From: Anas platyrhynchos
Taxonomy: Eukaryota; Chordata; Aves; Anseriformes; Anatidae
DNA: 64,000 nt
Assembly (NCBI RefSeq): GCF_047663525.1
Contig: NC_092592.1
Coordinates: 20,348,001 to 20,412,000, forward strand
Direction: 5' to 3'
Shown: positions 24,200-40,845 of the stretch, one piece after another
Layout: each line of letters opens with the position of its first letter
Position numbering within the stretch: position 1 is the first letter of the stretch
Notes under the pieces: generated by a model
Told to the model about the DNA's origin: nothing
Seen by the model: only the letters and a program-made list of their open reading frames with translations
The model's database searches: none
Translations under genes and position numbers: made by a program

Positions 24200-27100
24200 C
24201 TGTGGAATAGCAGGAAAGTTTTAGGTGACAAGATGACTAAACTATGAAGGTCAGCACACTTTGTCCAGCTCGCCTTCTCACCACATGGCCAAGTCTTCTG
24301 CATGAGTCAGAACAGAGTTAAGTCTGAAGACCCCCTATCTTTTTGCCATGAGGGCAAGAGCCCTTCCTCAGTGGAAATGAGCAGGAAGGGCCTGCCAAGC
24401 TGTACCAGGGATCCAGCCCATTGCACATGGGCCCTATTCACTAGCTGGGAGCCCAGACCCCTGCTGCCCCTCTGGATGGGGATGCAGTAAGGCTAGGACA
24501 CTTACTGGCTCCAGCAGGACAAGTGGTGGTGCAAGACTCCTGCGCAGACCGGTGGCACACTGAGGCACTGCAGTGCAGGTACACCTAGAAAGGGGACATA
24601 GCCTTGAATCACCCAGTATCTGTGGGCAGATATCTCAGTGTGGTACATTGATCTGACCAGCGGCTAAACACCCACATACCACTCGCTCACCCAGCAGGAC
24701 AGGGAGAGAAGTAGAAGAGCAGAACCAAGAAAGCTTGTGGCTTAAGAGGAAAAAGTTTAATAAGTGGAGGAAGTGGGAGCAGAGAAAACAAAAACTAAAT
24801 GACAGGTGATACAAAGGCAATTCCTCACACACCCCTTCCCACAGTGGGAGGGAAGTCCAGCCAGTGTCTGAACAGTAGACTAATCAGAAAAATCCCTGCA
24901 GTTTTCATTCCTGAGCATGTTGTCATGTAGTATTGAATATCCCCTTGGCCAATTGGGTCAGCTATATGAGCTGACCTCCCTGCTTCTAGGCTACTCCATA
25001 CCTGCTTGGTTGCATTTGGTGAACATCACCTAAGTACTATGGAGCTAGATTCAGTCCAGATACCTCCCAGGTACCAAAAGGACAAGAAGAGTCTCAGACA
25101 TGAAAGAGTTTATTGTTCACATATTACTTGCTCAGGAAGGAGCTAAGCAACCAATACACCATCTTACCAGTCCAGAGAGCATCTCTTGGGAAATGGAGTC
25201 CACAAAGGTGAATGTGTAGAGGGTGAAACGCTGGTAATGCAATGGGAACTGTAGTCCTGAGGCAATACTCAGAGGCACCAGCTGTGTTTGATAGTTGTCC
25301 CCTGCATAAGGGCACCTAAGAAAGGGCCAGAAATTTAAGTGCATATCACTCCCCTGATCCCCAAAGCTATTTACAATATACTTACCCATCCACCAACACA
25401 GGCCACTGCATCTGTTGGTGGGGATTGATACTTGGAGTGGCCCAGCAGTGGTGCAGGACCAGAACCAGCTCAGGGTCTGTTCTCTGAAGGATCCTAACTT
25501 CAACATAAACAGGGTCTCTCAGAGCCTTCACAACAGGATAGTCACTGTCAGTGTAGTAGGAACTATAGCTTTTATCTGGGAGAGAAGAAACAAGTCATTT
25601 TAGAGCACGAATAATCAGACAGAGCATGTCCTTCATAGTTATATCATTAAGTCCCTAGTGGGGCAGGGGAAAAGCAGTACCCACTAGGTACACCCATTAG
25701 GAGTCCCTTAATACCCAGTGAAGACCAGAGTCCCACCCCAAGAAGCTAGAGCAAGTAGCATGGACCTCATACCTGAAGCAACACGCAGCTCCAAGGACAG
25801 AGGACCCGGCTGGGACACAGCAGGGAGTGGTGGCAGCGTGAAGACCTGAACACTCAAGGGGATGAAGCTCCCAGTGATCAAGTAACTACAGCGGACATGT
25901 AGCCTGGTAGAACAGGAACACCCCAAGTCAAGCAAGTTCACTCTGATGCTGAGTATCTACCTTTCTCCAAGGCTGCAACCTAATTATCTTCTTAAGTTAG
26001 TTATATTCCCAGTCTCCCCACCAACACTTCCTTTTACCTACTAGAAGTTCCCTGGAGTTCAGATGGGAATCTGTAGTGTCACTAATCAGCAACAGCTTTA
26101 CTCCTCCCTCTAATCAGGGACACGCCAGTCCCTACCCTACACCAGTGTCCCTGTTGTGAGCTCAGAACTTGCAACAAGCAAGAACGCCTCCAGGAAGGCT
26201 GCACATAGCAGCAGTCCCAGCTCCAGAACGTTACCTGAAAGTGCTGTCCCTAGTGACAGAGCCAAGGCTCCCAGTCCTCACATCCCTGGATGCCACCAAC
26301 TCATTCTCATACACAGCGTGGCCTCCAGTGACCTGCAACAACAGACCAGGCTCTGTGGCTGCAGTAAAGCCAGGCTGCAGAACAGTGCTTGGCCTCCAGA
26401 AGCCTGTAGGGTGCCCACTAAACAGCCAAAGCCGCCTCAGGCTTCTCCAGGTCTATCTGGAGCTCGCAGTCCTGCCTGGTGACAGCTGCAGCTCTTACCT
26501 GAAAAGTAGTGCCACAGGCAGAAAGTGGGAACTGGTACACAACAAAGGCACTGTTCTTCACTACAGGGGTGCAGCCAGCACTTGGCCCACTGGCCAGATG
26601 CACAGAGTCCAGGATAACAGGTGGCAGAGTCACATCCCGAGAGACAGCAATGGAAAACTGGCCATCTGGTGTGCAGTGAGCTGTCACTGGAGGAAAACAG
26701 TCAGCTTTGAGTTCAGGGAGAAACAGCCCTACACATTACAGCAGAGACAAGAGCAGCAAGTACTGCAGGTCCTCCTGCCTCTAATCCCCAGAGCACACAC
26801 TGAGCACAACAACGTGCAACTGCAGCCAGCTCTATAGACTTGTGCCCCACAGTAACACTGGTCCTGGCCCTAAAGCCAGCTCTGTTGCAATAATCAAAGC
26901 GACTGGACACTTCCATGAGGCAGTATCCTTGACAGCCAAAACCACAACCCTAAGCCACCTGTGGGCCTGCTATGCACCAACCCTGCTCTGCCAAGGAAAG
27001 GAAGCTTCCCAGCCAGCAGCTCCTCCAGGAGGGGAGAACAGGGGCCTACACTTACCCGTGTTGCCATAGTAGCAAGTCTTCACCCTGTCCCTGGGGTTGT

Positions 27101-28353
27101 AACAACAGCCCCGTGCTTCACAGTCTCCCTGGCTGACAGGGGAGGAGGCACAGGGCAGCCGGTCCTGGCTGCGGACAGCAGAGCAGACACTGCTGCTTGG
27201 GGCATCCAGGGCTGCAAGAGGTAGCATAAGTTTTCAGAAAGAGCACAGGAACAGTAGGGGTATGTGTGTGTGTGACAAAAACACAGAGGGCAGCGGTGTA
27301 AGCTGTCCTGATGACTCTGCATATAAGTCAAGGGAAGTTTCAAGGACTCAGGTGAGAGTCAAACACATGGCCCACAGCTGGCTGAGGCACAAGTGCCCAG
27401 CAAGCTGGGCTCCTGCATCCGCATCCTTCCCCAGGGAGTCTCCTGGGCAGCCATGAGCTCCCCTTCCCAACCCCAGGCTGACTTGGAGCAGCCACTAGGC
27501 ACAGGCAGGGTTTCCTAAGGAGCTGTCAGAGTCTTACCAGGAAGGTCCACAGGGCACCTGAGCAGCTTCTCTTCCTGAAGAACCCTTTGCCCAGTTGCAT
27601 CTGTGCCTTCAAGCCCCACAATCATGAGGTAGTTGCCATCCTGGGGGAGAACCACACCAGTCAGGGCAGCCAGAGCAGCAGTAAAGACCAGCCCCAGCAG
27701 GGTCCCTGGGGTCACTCACCCATTCAAAGACATAGCAGCTGGTGTAGGAGACTGACACTTTCCTGGAGCCATCTGGAGCCCCCGAAACCCAGAGCCCACA
27801 GCCAGAGTCATTGTGCAGGGCATGTGCCTTCCCCTCAGTGTCTAGAGGAAAAGCAGACAGCAGCAGGGGCTTCAGCATGCCACACCAAAGACAGGGACCT
27901 GCAATAACCCCAACTTTCTGTAGGAAACAGGGGCCCAACCAGCAGAGGAACACAAGGGAACCCAGCAGCCAGGGCCACCTAAACCTTGCCCATGAGGGCT
28001 GGGTCTTATCATCAGCTGCCAAGTCACGCACAAAGCACCGAAGCTGTTAGCACTTCACATCATAGCCAGCCCTCCTCTTCTCATTCCAGCCATACCTCTG
28101 CACTGTGTAAAGACAGCAGCAGCCAGAAGGCCCCTTGACATCGCTCTCACTTACCCCAAGCAGTCAGCACAAAGGAAACATTCCCTTCCCAGCCCACGGG
28201 TAAGGTGAGCTGCAAGCTATCTTGACCACAAGCCAGCAGGCCAGGTTCATCAAGAAAGCTACCCTGAGACCCCACAACCAAAGCAAAGGGACCAAGCAAC
28301 CCCCAGAAGAACAGAGCTCCACACACAGGCCTAGCCTGCCCTACAACACCCAT
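23878..28353 (-). CDS. ZP4: Zona pellucida glycoprotein ZP4 (egg-coat protein), complete
   Basis: Twelve exons: 28353-28155, 27841-27720, 27640-27538, 27211-27056, 26686-26499, 26332-26235, 25903-25773, 25575-25386, 25315-25168, 24584-24506, 24199-24083 and 24008-23878. All have AG/GT borders and the phases join into 553 codons plus stop, close to human ZP4 (about 540). The order is signal peptide ([14 protein letters not shown]), an N-terminal ZP-N-like part with NVS and NDS glycosylation sites, a six-cysteine trefoil domain, the ZP module (from [18 protein letters not shown] to [13 protein letters not shown]), a furin site RGKR, a transmembrane helix and a short tail. The family forms the filamentous coat around the oocyte and is secreted after cleavage. 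Trefoil plus ZP occurs in ZP1 and ZP4; the absence of the long Pro/Gln repeats of avian ZP1 favours ZP4. The Met at 28353 is chosen over 28383 because the latter would precede the predicted transcription start. Confidence 0.93.
24506..26686 (-). CDS. ZP4: ZP4 exons 5-10: ZP module
   Basis: Six exons encode the bipartite ZP-N/ZP-C polymerisation module. Recognisable blocks are [37 protein letters not shown] and [18 protein letters not shown]. The conserved cysteines are present. Introns here are short (under 1 kb). Confidence 0.9.
27056..27211 (-). CDS. ZP4: ZP4 exon 4: trefoil (P-type) domain
   Basis: The exon is phase 1 at both ends and carries one complete trefoil domain. Its six cysteines lie in [20 protein letters not shown] and KTCYYG, the pattern known in ZP1 and ZP4. 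Symmetric phase-1 borders fit a module acquired by exon shuffling. Confidence 0.92.
28155..28353 (-). CDS. ZP4: ZP4 exon 1: signal peptide and start of mature protein
   Basis: The hydrophobic core [16 protein letters not shown] is followed by [20 protein letters not shown], where the mature chain begins, and by an NVS glycosylation site. Donor gtaagt; ends in phase 1. Confidence 0.85.
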
Positions 28354-28380
28354 CCTGCTCTCCTGCTGAGGACCATGAAG

Positions 28381-28422
28381 CACCTGCTCCTAGTCTGGCC
28401 TTTTAAGTTGTGGAGCCAGCTG
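28381..28422 (-). promoter_or_regulatory. ZP4: Putative ZP4 core promoter
   Basis: On the minus strand a TATA-like CTTAAAAGG centres on 28401-28406, about 48 bases before the ATG at 28353, implying a 5'UTR of roughly 20 bases. E-box motifs CAGCTG (28417-28422) and CAGGTG (28381-28386) flank it. Oocyte ZP promoters in mammals use E-boxes bound by FIGLA, so a similar role is possible but inferred. Confidence 0.4.
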
Positions 28423-29486
28423 GGACCACCAATTCCTGGCGTGTCCAGGTGGACCCAGCCCAGCAGTTTAACACCTTCTATTGCTCTCACCTGGCTCTGA
28501 ATTGGTCACAGGCTGTTTGCATCCCTTCCAGCAAACCAACAGGTAGGAGCTGAGCTAATGTCAAGAGATGTGTTTGCGTTCACATCACAGAGCTGAGCGT
28601 GGCTCATCTGTGCAATTTACTCTGGAGCCTCAGAAGAGCCTTCAAACTCCTTTTCTGACCCTTTTCTGACTTCTTCCCATCACCAGAAGAATCCAGGAGA
28701 TGTGCCCATCCAGGAGATGTACCTTCTTTTCCCCATGGACCCTACTGCTGCTTTGATTACTTATTACACCACAGAAGTGCAAAAAGCCAAGTGTCAATGC
28801 TCTTTTTCTCTTTTAAAGGTGCCACTGCTTCAAATGCTAGACACAGGGTGCTGACATGGAAGCACAGAACAATGCTCCACATGAAACCTCTGGAAAACTA
28901 GGAAGCTCAGGGAGCTTTGCACAAGCAAAAAGAGTCGATGCCCTTGAATACTCCCAACTCTGGACTGCAGCCCTCTTTGCAGTGCAGCTTGTGTGGGGAT
29001 AGCTGCAGGACTGTTCCAGGGCAGGCTGTTGGGTGGCAGGCCCATACACTCTGTGGGACATTGACCCTCAGAAGCTGACTGGTTTCCTTTGGGAAGCCTA
29101 AAATGGCCCAGAAACACAGATAAGGGTGAACCTCCGTGATCCCAGGGAACATTTTGCCTGCCAGTACCCACTGCCTGCCCATAACTGCAATGCATCTCAC
29201 ACCCTCGCACATACAGTCTTTCCCTTGCAACGTGTCAGCCCTTCTGCTCTCGGACTAAAAGTACTGCTCCACAAAGCACAAGACCTTCTCAGCAGCTTTG
29301 CACAGCTGGGATTGAGGGAATGGATCCTGACAGGCTGCCTGCTTTTGAGCAGCCCTCATGAACTACTCATGCCCTCCCCAGCACCTCCTGGGCACTGGGC
29401 AGCCGTGGTGGAGAGGCACTGGGGAAAACATTTGGACTTTGGCAGGGAGGGAAGCTTCAACCTCAGCTAGCACCCTTTTCCACAAA

Positions 29487-29550
29487 AGGCTGGTCCAGAT
29501 GATCTTTCAAAGTCCCTTCTAATGTGGACTGCTGTATAAGCCTGTGATCT
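29487..29550 (+). repeat. Degenerate CR1 3' end
   Basis: The string GGCTGGTCCAGATGATCTTT and the following AAGTCCCTTCT resemble the CR1 end (GATGATCTTTAAGGTCCCTTCCAACC). The terminal ATTCTATGA repeats are worn away. Confidence 0.45.
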
Positions 29551-30680
29551 CTGTAGAAACTGATGTCATATGGAGAGGTGTGCCAAGAAACCTTGCCCAA
29601 GTCTCACAGCCACTGTGAACACCTGAATGGTGTACTCGACTGGATTATTTGCTGATAATTAGGATAACGAAAACAAATAAATAAAGTACTTTGGAGTTAA
29701 AGAGACAGTTTTCATTAAATTTTAACTCGCCAATTGTTTGTTTATGCCAATAGGAAAAATATTTACAGGTACTTGAAGAAAACTCTATTTGAAAAAACAG
29801 CTGGAGTGCTGTCGACTCACCACAGCAATACCTGTGCTGAGAACAGTTTCAGTTAAGTTCCCTTCCCCAGTTTTGGCTCCCCAAAAGCGAGCCTTTGGAC
29901 CTTTGGGACTCTAGTGCCAGTTGATGGAGGGGTACTCAGCACTGCCATATCCCCTCAGCTTGAGATGCCAAACCCCAGATATGATCTCCTCACCTTCACA
30001 CTAAATAAAAGACTGTCCACCCAACCTCTTGGAAGATGAGAGCCAAGGCTACAGCCTGCAGCATTGTGCAGATCAGCTGTTCACAGAGGTGTACCACAGT
30101 TGACACACTGCCCCCAGAAGCCAAAAGGCATCTGCAGACAGCAGGGATATCCACACGGAGCATCCTGTGGAAGAGGAGTGCTGGCTGCATAGTGGGCAGA
30201 GGTGGCACTGGCAGTGTCACCTTCTGAACCAAGGTCCAAGAAGAAAAGGAGCAGACACCAAGCCTGCAAGAGAATCTGCACAGTTATGCTATTTTCTTCA
30301 AGCTTAAGCTTTATTTTAGAAAGAAGAGGCAAAGCTATGACACTGTTAGCCCTTTATTTGAAAATCCCAAATGCCTGCCACCAAAGGATTTAAGACAAAG
30401 TTCCTGGAGAAGATGGAGGGAGGGGCTTTGAGCTTGGCTTCCCTGCACTTTCACATGGATGGAGAGGAACAACCAGCCCTGCGTACTCATGGCTTCTGCA
30501 AGTAGAAGCAAGCACCCAGAAAATAGTGTCACTTGGATGACATGAAAATGCCCATGGCTTCCCTCGGGCAAAGGTCGGTGTGACTAATTGTCTGAGTTTT
30601 CCTGCCTTGTAAATCCTCAGTGTGTCTGCTGGGGGTGGGGATATTTGGAATACACTGATTTCATCTTGATTAAAAATAAA

Positions 30681-30703
30681 AGAGAGAGAAAGAGAGAGAG
30701 AGA
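30681..30703. repeat. GA microsatellite
   Basis: An imperfect (GA)n run follows an A-rich stretch. Confidence 0.8.
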
Positions 30704-31339
30704 AACCTTGAAAATATTTCTGCTGGGGAATATTTTGCCTAAAATATACAAACTGTGAGGCAGAACTGAGAAATGAACCCTTCCTCCCAGGAACAGAAGA
30801 ACTTTACAGAAAAGGTGACGGAGTCATGAACTAGCAGCAGAGAGGCCACATGCAGCAGGGCGAACTCCCGTGAACTCCACTGTCACTGGCTAGACGTCCT
30901 TAGACACACATAAACTTCCATGAACTGCCCTGGCAAGGCCTGAGCTGATACAGCAGATGAGATCAGAAGATCACAAACTAGCTTGAACTTATTGGCAATA
31001 ATCAGATACCAGTCTATAAGAAGTGAAAAGAGTTTAAAAAAGAAAAACAAGTAAAGATAAAAATATTAAAACATTTTAGAAAGATAAGCAAATTATTGCA
31101 CCTATGTTAGAGAGCAAGGGTGACTTAAAAACTCATAGGTAAGCTATTGAAATTTTTGCAGGGGGTGGAGACCTTCACTAGCATCTCTGAGTGAAGGCAA
31201 AACTCACATGAATGTGCTGCTGCACCGCAAACCCAGCACACTCCAACCAAGCATCCAGTTCACCCAGGCCCTCAGCTAATTCCCACCAAGTCACCCATCC
31301 CCTAACCTCGTTGGATGAGATCTGTCAGCTTGCAAGAGT

Positions 31340-32090
31340 CACAGATTTTCTGGGCAGCCTGTTCCACTATCCAACCACCTTCATCATGAGGAATTTCTTC
31401 CTTAGATCTACTCTAAATCTTTTAATTTGAAACCATTACCTCTTGTACTACTGCTGCACACCCTGGTAAAGAGTTTCTCTCCGTCTTGCTTGTGACCCAA
31501 CCTCCTTTAAGTACTGGAAGGTCACTATAAGGCATCCCTGGAACCTTCTCTACTTTAGGTTAAGTAACCCCAAATCTTCCTAGGAGAGGTGCTCCAGCCC
31601 TCTGATCATCCCCGTGGCTCTGCTCTGGTCCCACTCCAACAGGTCCATGTCTCCCTTGCGCTGGAGCCCCCAGGGCTGAATGCAGTACTCCATGGGGGGT
31701 GTCACGAGTGCAGAATAGAGAGGGAGAATTGCCTCCCTTCACCTATTGGCCACATTTCCTGTGACAGCCCAGGAGATGACTGGATTTCTGTGCTGCAAGT
31801 GCACACTGCCAGCTCACATTGAGATTTTCATACACCAGTACCTGCAAGTCATTCTCCAAAGGTCTGTTCTCAACCTGTTCACCACCTAGTCTGCTCTGGT
31901 GTTTGGAATTGCCCCAGCCCAGGCGCAGGACCTTGCACTTGGCCTTGTTGAACTTCCCAAGATTTACATGGGCCCACCTCTCTATGTCAGTGTCCCTCTG
32001 GGTGGCATCCCTTCCCTCTAGAGTTTCCACTGCACCACTCAGCTGGCATCAGCCACAGACTTGCTGAGGGTGCACCCATCAAACATTAAC
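31340..32090 (-). mobile_element. CR1 LINE fragment (3' part of reverse-transcriptase ORF and 3'UTR), antisense
   Basis: The plus strand reads as the reverse complement of CR1: GGAGAGGTGCTCCAGCCCTC (near 31582), CAACAGGTCCATGTC (near 31637) and GACCTTGCACTTGGCCTTGT (near 31930). On the minus strand, residues such as KFNKAKCKVLRLGWGN and CALAAQKSSHLLGC belong to the C-terminus of CR1 ORF2. The frame is diverged and the element is 5'-truncated, as most CR1 copies are. It is inactive. Confidence 0.93.
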
Positions 32091-32818
32091 AAAAGAATAA
32101 CTTATTTTGATGATGCCATGTTCCAGAAGTAGGTTGGGTGGGCGTTTTTGTCTTTGCAACTGCAAACTGTTTCTCAGTTTGCACTAACCTTTACTCAGTC
32201 TCTCACAAGTTCAGCTCCTTCTCAGCCTGGGAACCCATTCCCTAGAAGCCCTCTCAAGTTCTTGATTACTCTCTTCTCTACCTCCTCATCTCCCTCTTTC
32301 CTTTACAAAAGCTTGAAGAGGTCAGAGTCTCAAGGTCCCTTTTCATACGTCTCTCTTCTAGCAGGCCCTTTGTTGTCTATCACCATGCCCGGAGATCTTT
32401 CTGCCTGTGCTAGGTGGATATGTTATACCTTCCTCTCTTGTGAGGCCATACCATCCCCTAGGGAGAGAAACTGAGGCACTTACTTTGATCACAAGACAAC
32501 ACATCCGTGTGTTCAGCACGCTGCCTGCAGTGTGACCTCCCCTGCTAGCACCAGGAAGCCTTCAGGAACAAGCAGGGATGGCTGTCCCCACTGAGAACTA
32601 ACGCAAACAATGCTGAAGAATGGGAAACCCACACGGCACCGAGGTACGCGGAAGGTGCTCTCATAACAGCAAATTTCTGGGAGCACCTCAAGTGGAACGC
32701 CCAGCCCATACTATTATCTCCATAACAATGAAGTTTAAGTGAAACAAATCAAGTCTTATGAGCACATTTTTAACTTAATCTCTGTTGGCCTCTGCAGTTG
32801 CTTGAGAGGAGGTGTGTT

Positions 32819-32835
32819 GTTAATGACCAATTAAC
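32819..32835. promoter_or_regulatory. HNF1-like inverted repeat upstream of the P450 gene
   Basis: GTTAAT and ATTAAC are perfect inverted half-sites separated by GACCA, about 125 bp upstream of the TATA box. The HNF1 consensus has the same half-sites with a one-base spacer, so this is a widened version. Liver P450 genes commonly use HNF1 and HNF4. The spacing makes binding uncertain. Confidence 0.3.
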
Positions 32836-32957
32836 TTTGGAGAAGTTCAGTCCTGGTTTCGCAACACGGCAGTCTCAAACGATTGACTAGTAACATTGGA
32901 TAACTCAGCCACGTGATCAAAAACGTGATGTTGACCTAACAGAGCAGAGCTCTTCAG

Positions 32958-32965
32958 TATATAAG
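32958..32965 (+). promoter_or_regulatory. TATA box of the P450 gene
   Basis: TATATAAG lies 63-70 bases before the ATG, placing transcription start near 32990 with a 5'UTR of about 40 bases. Confidence 0.75.
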
Positions 32966-33027
32966 CTCAGGCTTGGCAGCCCAACTCAATTCCTCCTTAG
33001 CCTCTTAAGCTCTCCTCTACCTGGAAT

Positions 33028-38656
<5,629 letters not shown>

Positions 38657-38963
38657 AGGGCACGAAACCTCTGTGCGGTGTTCCCTAGCCCATCTAGTCC
38701 TCTCTATCTCTACGCCTCTACTAAATCCAATGACAGGAGTATTGGCTCACCTACACAACACCTCCAGGAAGATCGCTCCCAGAGTCCCAGGCTCTTCAAA
38801 CCACTGACACTGTGTGTGCTCACTGAAGGTGCAGAAGTCCCACTGAACAGCCAAATTGCTTACAAACAGGGCTCCTGTGGCTGCCCACGACCTGCAGCAC
38901 GTGTCCCACTGAGGGCAGCATGCTCTGCTGATGGACAGTATGGTACGTGTACATTAACAGCCC

Positions 38964-38969
38964 AATAAA
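38964..38969 (+). terminator. Poly(A) signal of the P450 gene
   Basis: AATAAA lies 308 bases after the stop codon, giving a 3'UTR of about 330 bases. Confidence 0.75.
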
Positions 38970-39203
38970 GAAAAATCTATTTATGAGGCCTTGAGCTGCT
39001 GCTTTCTTTGGGTTGGGGCTGTCCCCGCAGCAACTGCTCGACTGCAGAGCAGGTCACAGTGCCTGTGGCCACGGCGCTGCCAGAAGAGCTGACCTTCCCA
39101 GGGCGAAAACCCCTGCCTGCTTCAGCACCAGATTGCTGCTGCTGCCTGCAAGGAACCCTGCCAGCCCTGCAGCCCGCAGAAGAACAGCAGCAGCAACCCT
39201 CTT

Positions 39204-39897
39204 TGTGGTGGTTTTACCGTGCTGGGCAGCTGAACCCCACAACCACTCTCTCACTCCCCCTCCTTTAGATGAGGAGGGGGAGAAGTAAAGCAAAGAACAA
39301 CTCACGGGTTGAGATAAGGATAATTTAATTAAAGGGAAATAATAATTACAATTAAATAAAGACTACCATGAACTAAGCAATTTAACTAAGGGGAAATAAA
39401 AAGGGAAAGGGGAAAAGGGAGGGGAAAAGGAAAAATAAAAAGAAGGGAGGAAAACAAACAAACAAAATAAATGAAGGCTATATGGAAGTGCAGAGGAAAG
39501 AAATTACTCTCTACTTCCCACAAATGAGCGATGATTGACCACGTCCTTGAAGCAAGGCCTCAACGCACGCAGCCAGTGTTCAAGAGGAGGACCAGCGTTT
39601 TCTCAACGAGAGCCCTCCCCTCTTCTTCCTGTTTCCACCTTTTATTGCTGAGTGTGACATCACATGCTATGGAATATCCCTTTGACTGGTTTAGGTCAGC
39701 TGCCCTAGTGATGTTTCTCTCCTCCCTTTTGGCCCACCCCCTAGGAGGGTTAGAGAGAGGCCCAATGCTGTGCCACTGCTGCTCAGCAGTAGACACAACA
39801 CTGGTGTGATAACACTGCTGTTCCAGCTACAAGTACAGAGTACGGCACTGTATGGGCTGCTGCCGGGAAAGTTAACATTCCAGCCAGACCCAGTACA
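39204..39897 (-). mobile_element. Solo LTR of an avian ERVL-type endogenous retrovirus
   Basis: The element begins TGTGGTGG and ends CCCAGTACA (TG...CA). It is flanked by ctctt on the left and ctcta on the right, a near-perfect 5-bp target-site duplication. The plus strand carries TGCTGGGCAGCTGAACCCC and ACTCCCCCTCC, known from antisense views of abundant avian ERVL LTRs. The minus strand begins TGTACTGGGTCTGGCTGG, close to the usual LTR start, so it is placed on the minus strand. No gag, pol or env remains beside it. Its right edge is 638 bp from the OPALIN poly(A) signal. Confidence 0.75.
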
Positions 39898-40534
39898 CTC
39901 TAGGATGACAGCACTCCTCCATTCACGGGCTGAAGCTCTGGCTACTTTCAATGCTGTGCCCCTTTGGTGGGACCTCTGCCTCCGCCTGGGTGCCCCTCTC
40001 ATTCCTAGGGTACTCCATGGCCCAGCCTTTCCACAGGCAGGGTGCATCTTCCCTATGGCTCCTCTTTCTTCCCAAAGCATTTTCCAACACAACCCTGCCT
40101 GTCACCGTGGCCACCCAGCATCCTCGCATGAATCAAGATGGGGCTGCAGAGGAGACCATTTCTCTGAACGGTGTCTCTTACTGAAATCATAGGAGAATAA
40201 ACATTCCTACTTCACCTCCCAGCTGAAATACCTCTTGTAGGGGCACAGAGAAAATAGTGTGAGTGAGACACCACTGTGGGTAAGGATTAGCCGAGAACTA
40301 AGGGAAATTGCCAACCCTGGAGCTAAAGTCAGCAGCTGGAACTTCACTCCCTCCAGTTTTCTTGGGCTTATCACTTCACCTCATTTACAGTCTCGTCTCC
40401 TTCTGTAAAATGAAAACAAGGGTTCATTCATGTTTTCCCAGGCAGTTGTGAGGAGCTCAAGAACCTGACCGATGGGGATTCCAGCAAACACTCTAGTTGT
40501 CCACTCTACTATCACTACAAGGATTTAGATGTTC
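39898..40534. other. Gap between the LTR and the OPALIN 3' end
   Basis: No exon is recognisable. The part nearest the LTR (to about 40190) is GC-richer and could be older repeat sequence, but I cannot name a family. Confidence 0.35.
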
Positions 40535-40540
40535 TTTATT
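40535..40540 (-). terminator. OPALIN: Poly(A) signal of the OPALIN-like gene
   Basis: AATAAA on the minus strand, 162 bases past the stop codon at 40702-40704. This supports the reading of 40702-40845 as a last exon. Confidence 0.65.
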
Positions 40541-40701
40541 AAAATAAATTAAATTCAGGAGAACAGCAAGACCACCTCTCCCACAGCACTTTGTTACTTT
40601 CGAAATGGGGGGAATCTCATTTTGCTTCCATATCTCAGAGGCATAATTCGAAAGAGGTTCTTTCCCACACAGCCAAACAGCCACTGTTTGGTGCTTTTCT
40701 C

Positions 40702-40845
40702 TCAGTGAAAGGGAGGATGATTTTCATAAATGTATTCCACCACAGGTGGCTCTCTTCTGGGCTTATTCATCCTTGGGGGCTTTGCCTGTGCTTGGATGTC
40801 TGGTCTGAAGTGTTTTTGTTGATCCATCATGGTCAGATAAAAGTC
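40702..40845 (-). CDS. OPALIN: OPALIN-like terminal exon
   Basis: The acceptor gcttctag opens 47 codons and TGA. DFYLTMMDQQKHFRPDIQAQ can be aligned to the human YVKT...RYRPTIEME block. The rest (PRREPPVVEYIYENHPPFH) has no human match I can recall. Confidence 0.72.
   Translation of the reverse strand, partial: DFYLTMMDQQKHFRPDIQAQAKPPRMNKPRREPPVVEYIYENHPPFH

Larger units (their letters stand above)
28423..32950. other. Intergenic region between divergent ZP4 and P450 genes
   Basis: I find no supported exon here. It holds a weak CR1 tail at 29487-29550, a GA microsatellite at 30681-30703, and an antisense CR1 piece at about 31340-32090. The rest looks unique. Confidence 0.5.

Noticed and set aside
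26169-26837. A 222-codon plus-strand open frame
   Set aside because: It lies antisense to ZP4 exons 5 and 6 and their intron; composition follows the opposite coding strand and no family or splice support is visible.
39531-40192. Overlapping frames over and beyond the LTR that might be retroviral genes
   Set aside because: None shows gag, protease, polymerase or envelope motifs, and the element fits a solo LTR.
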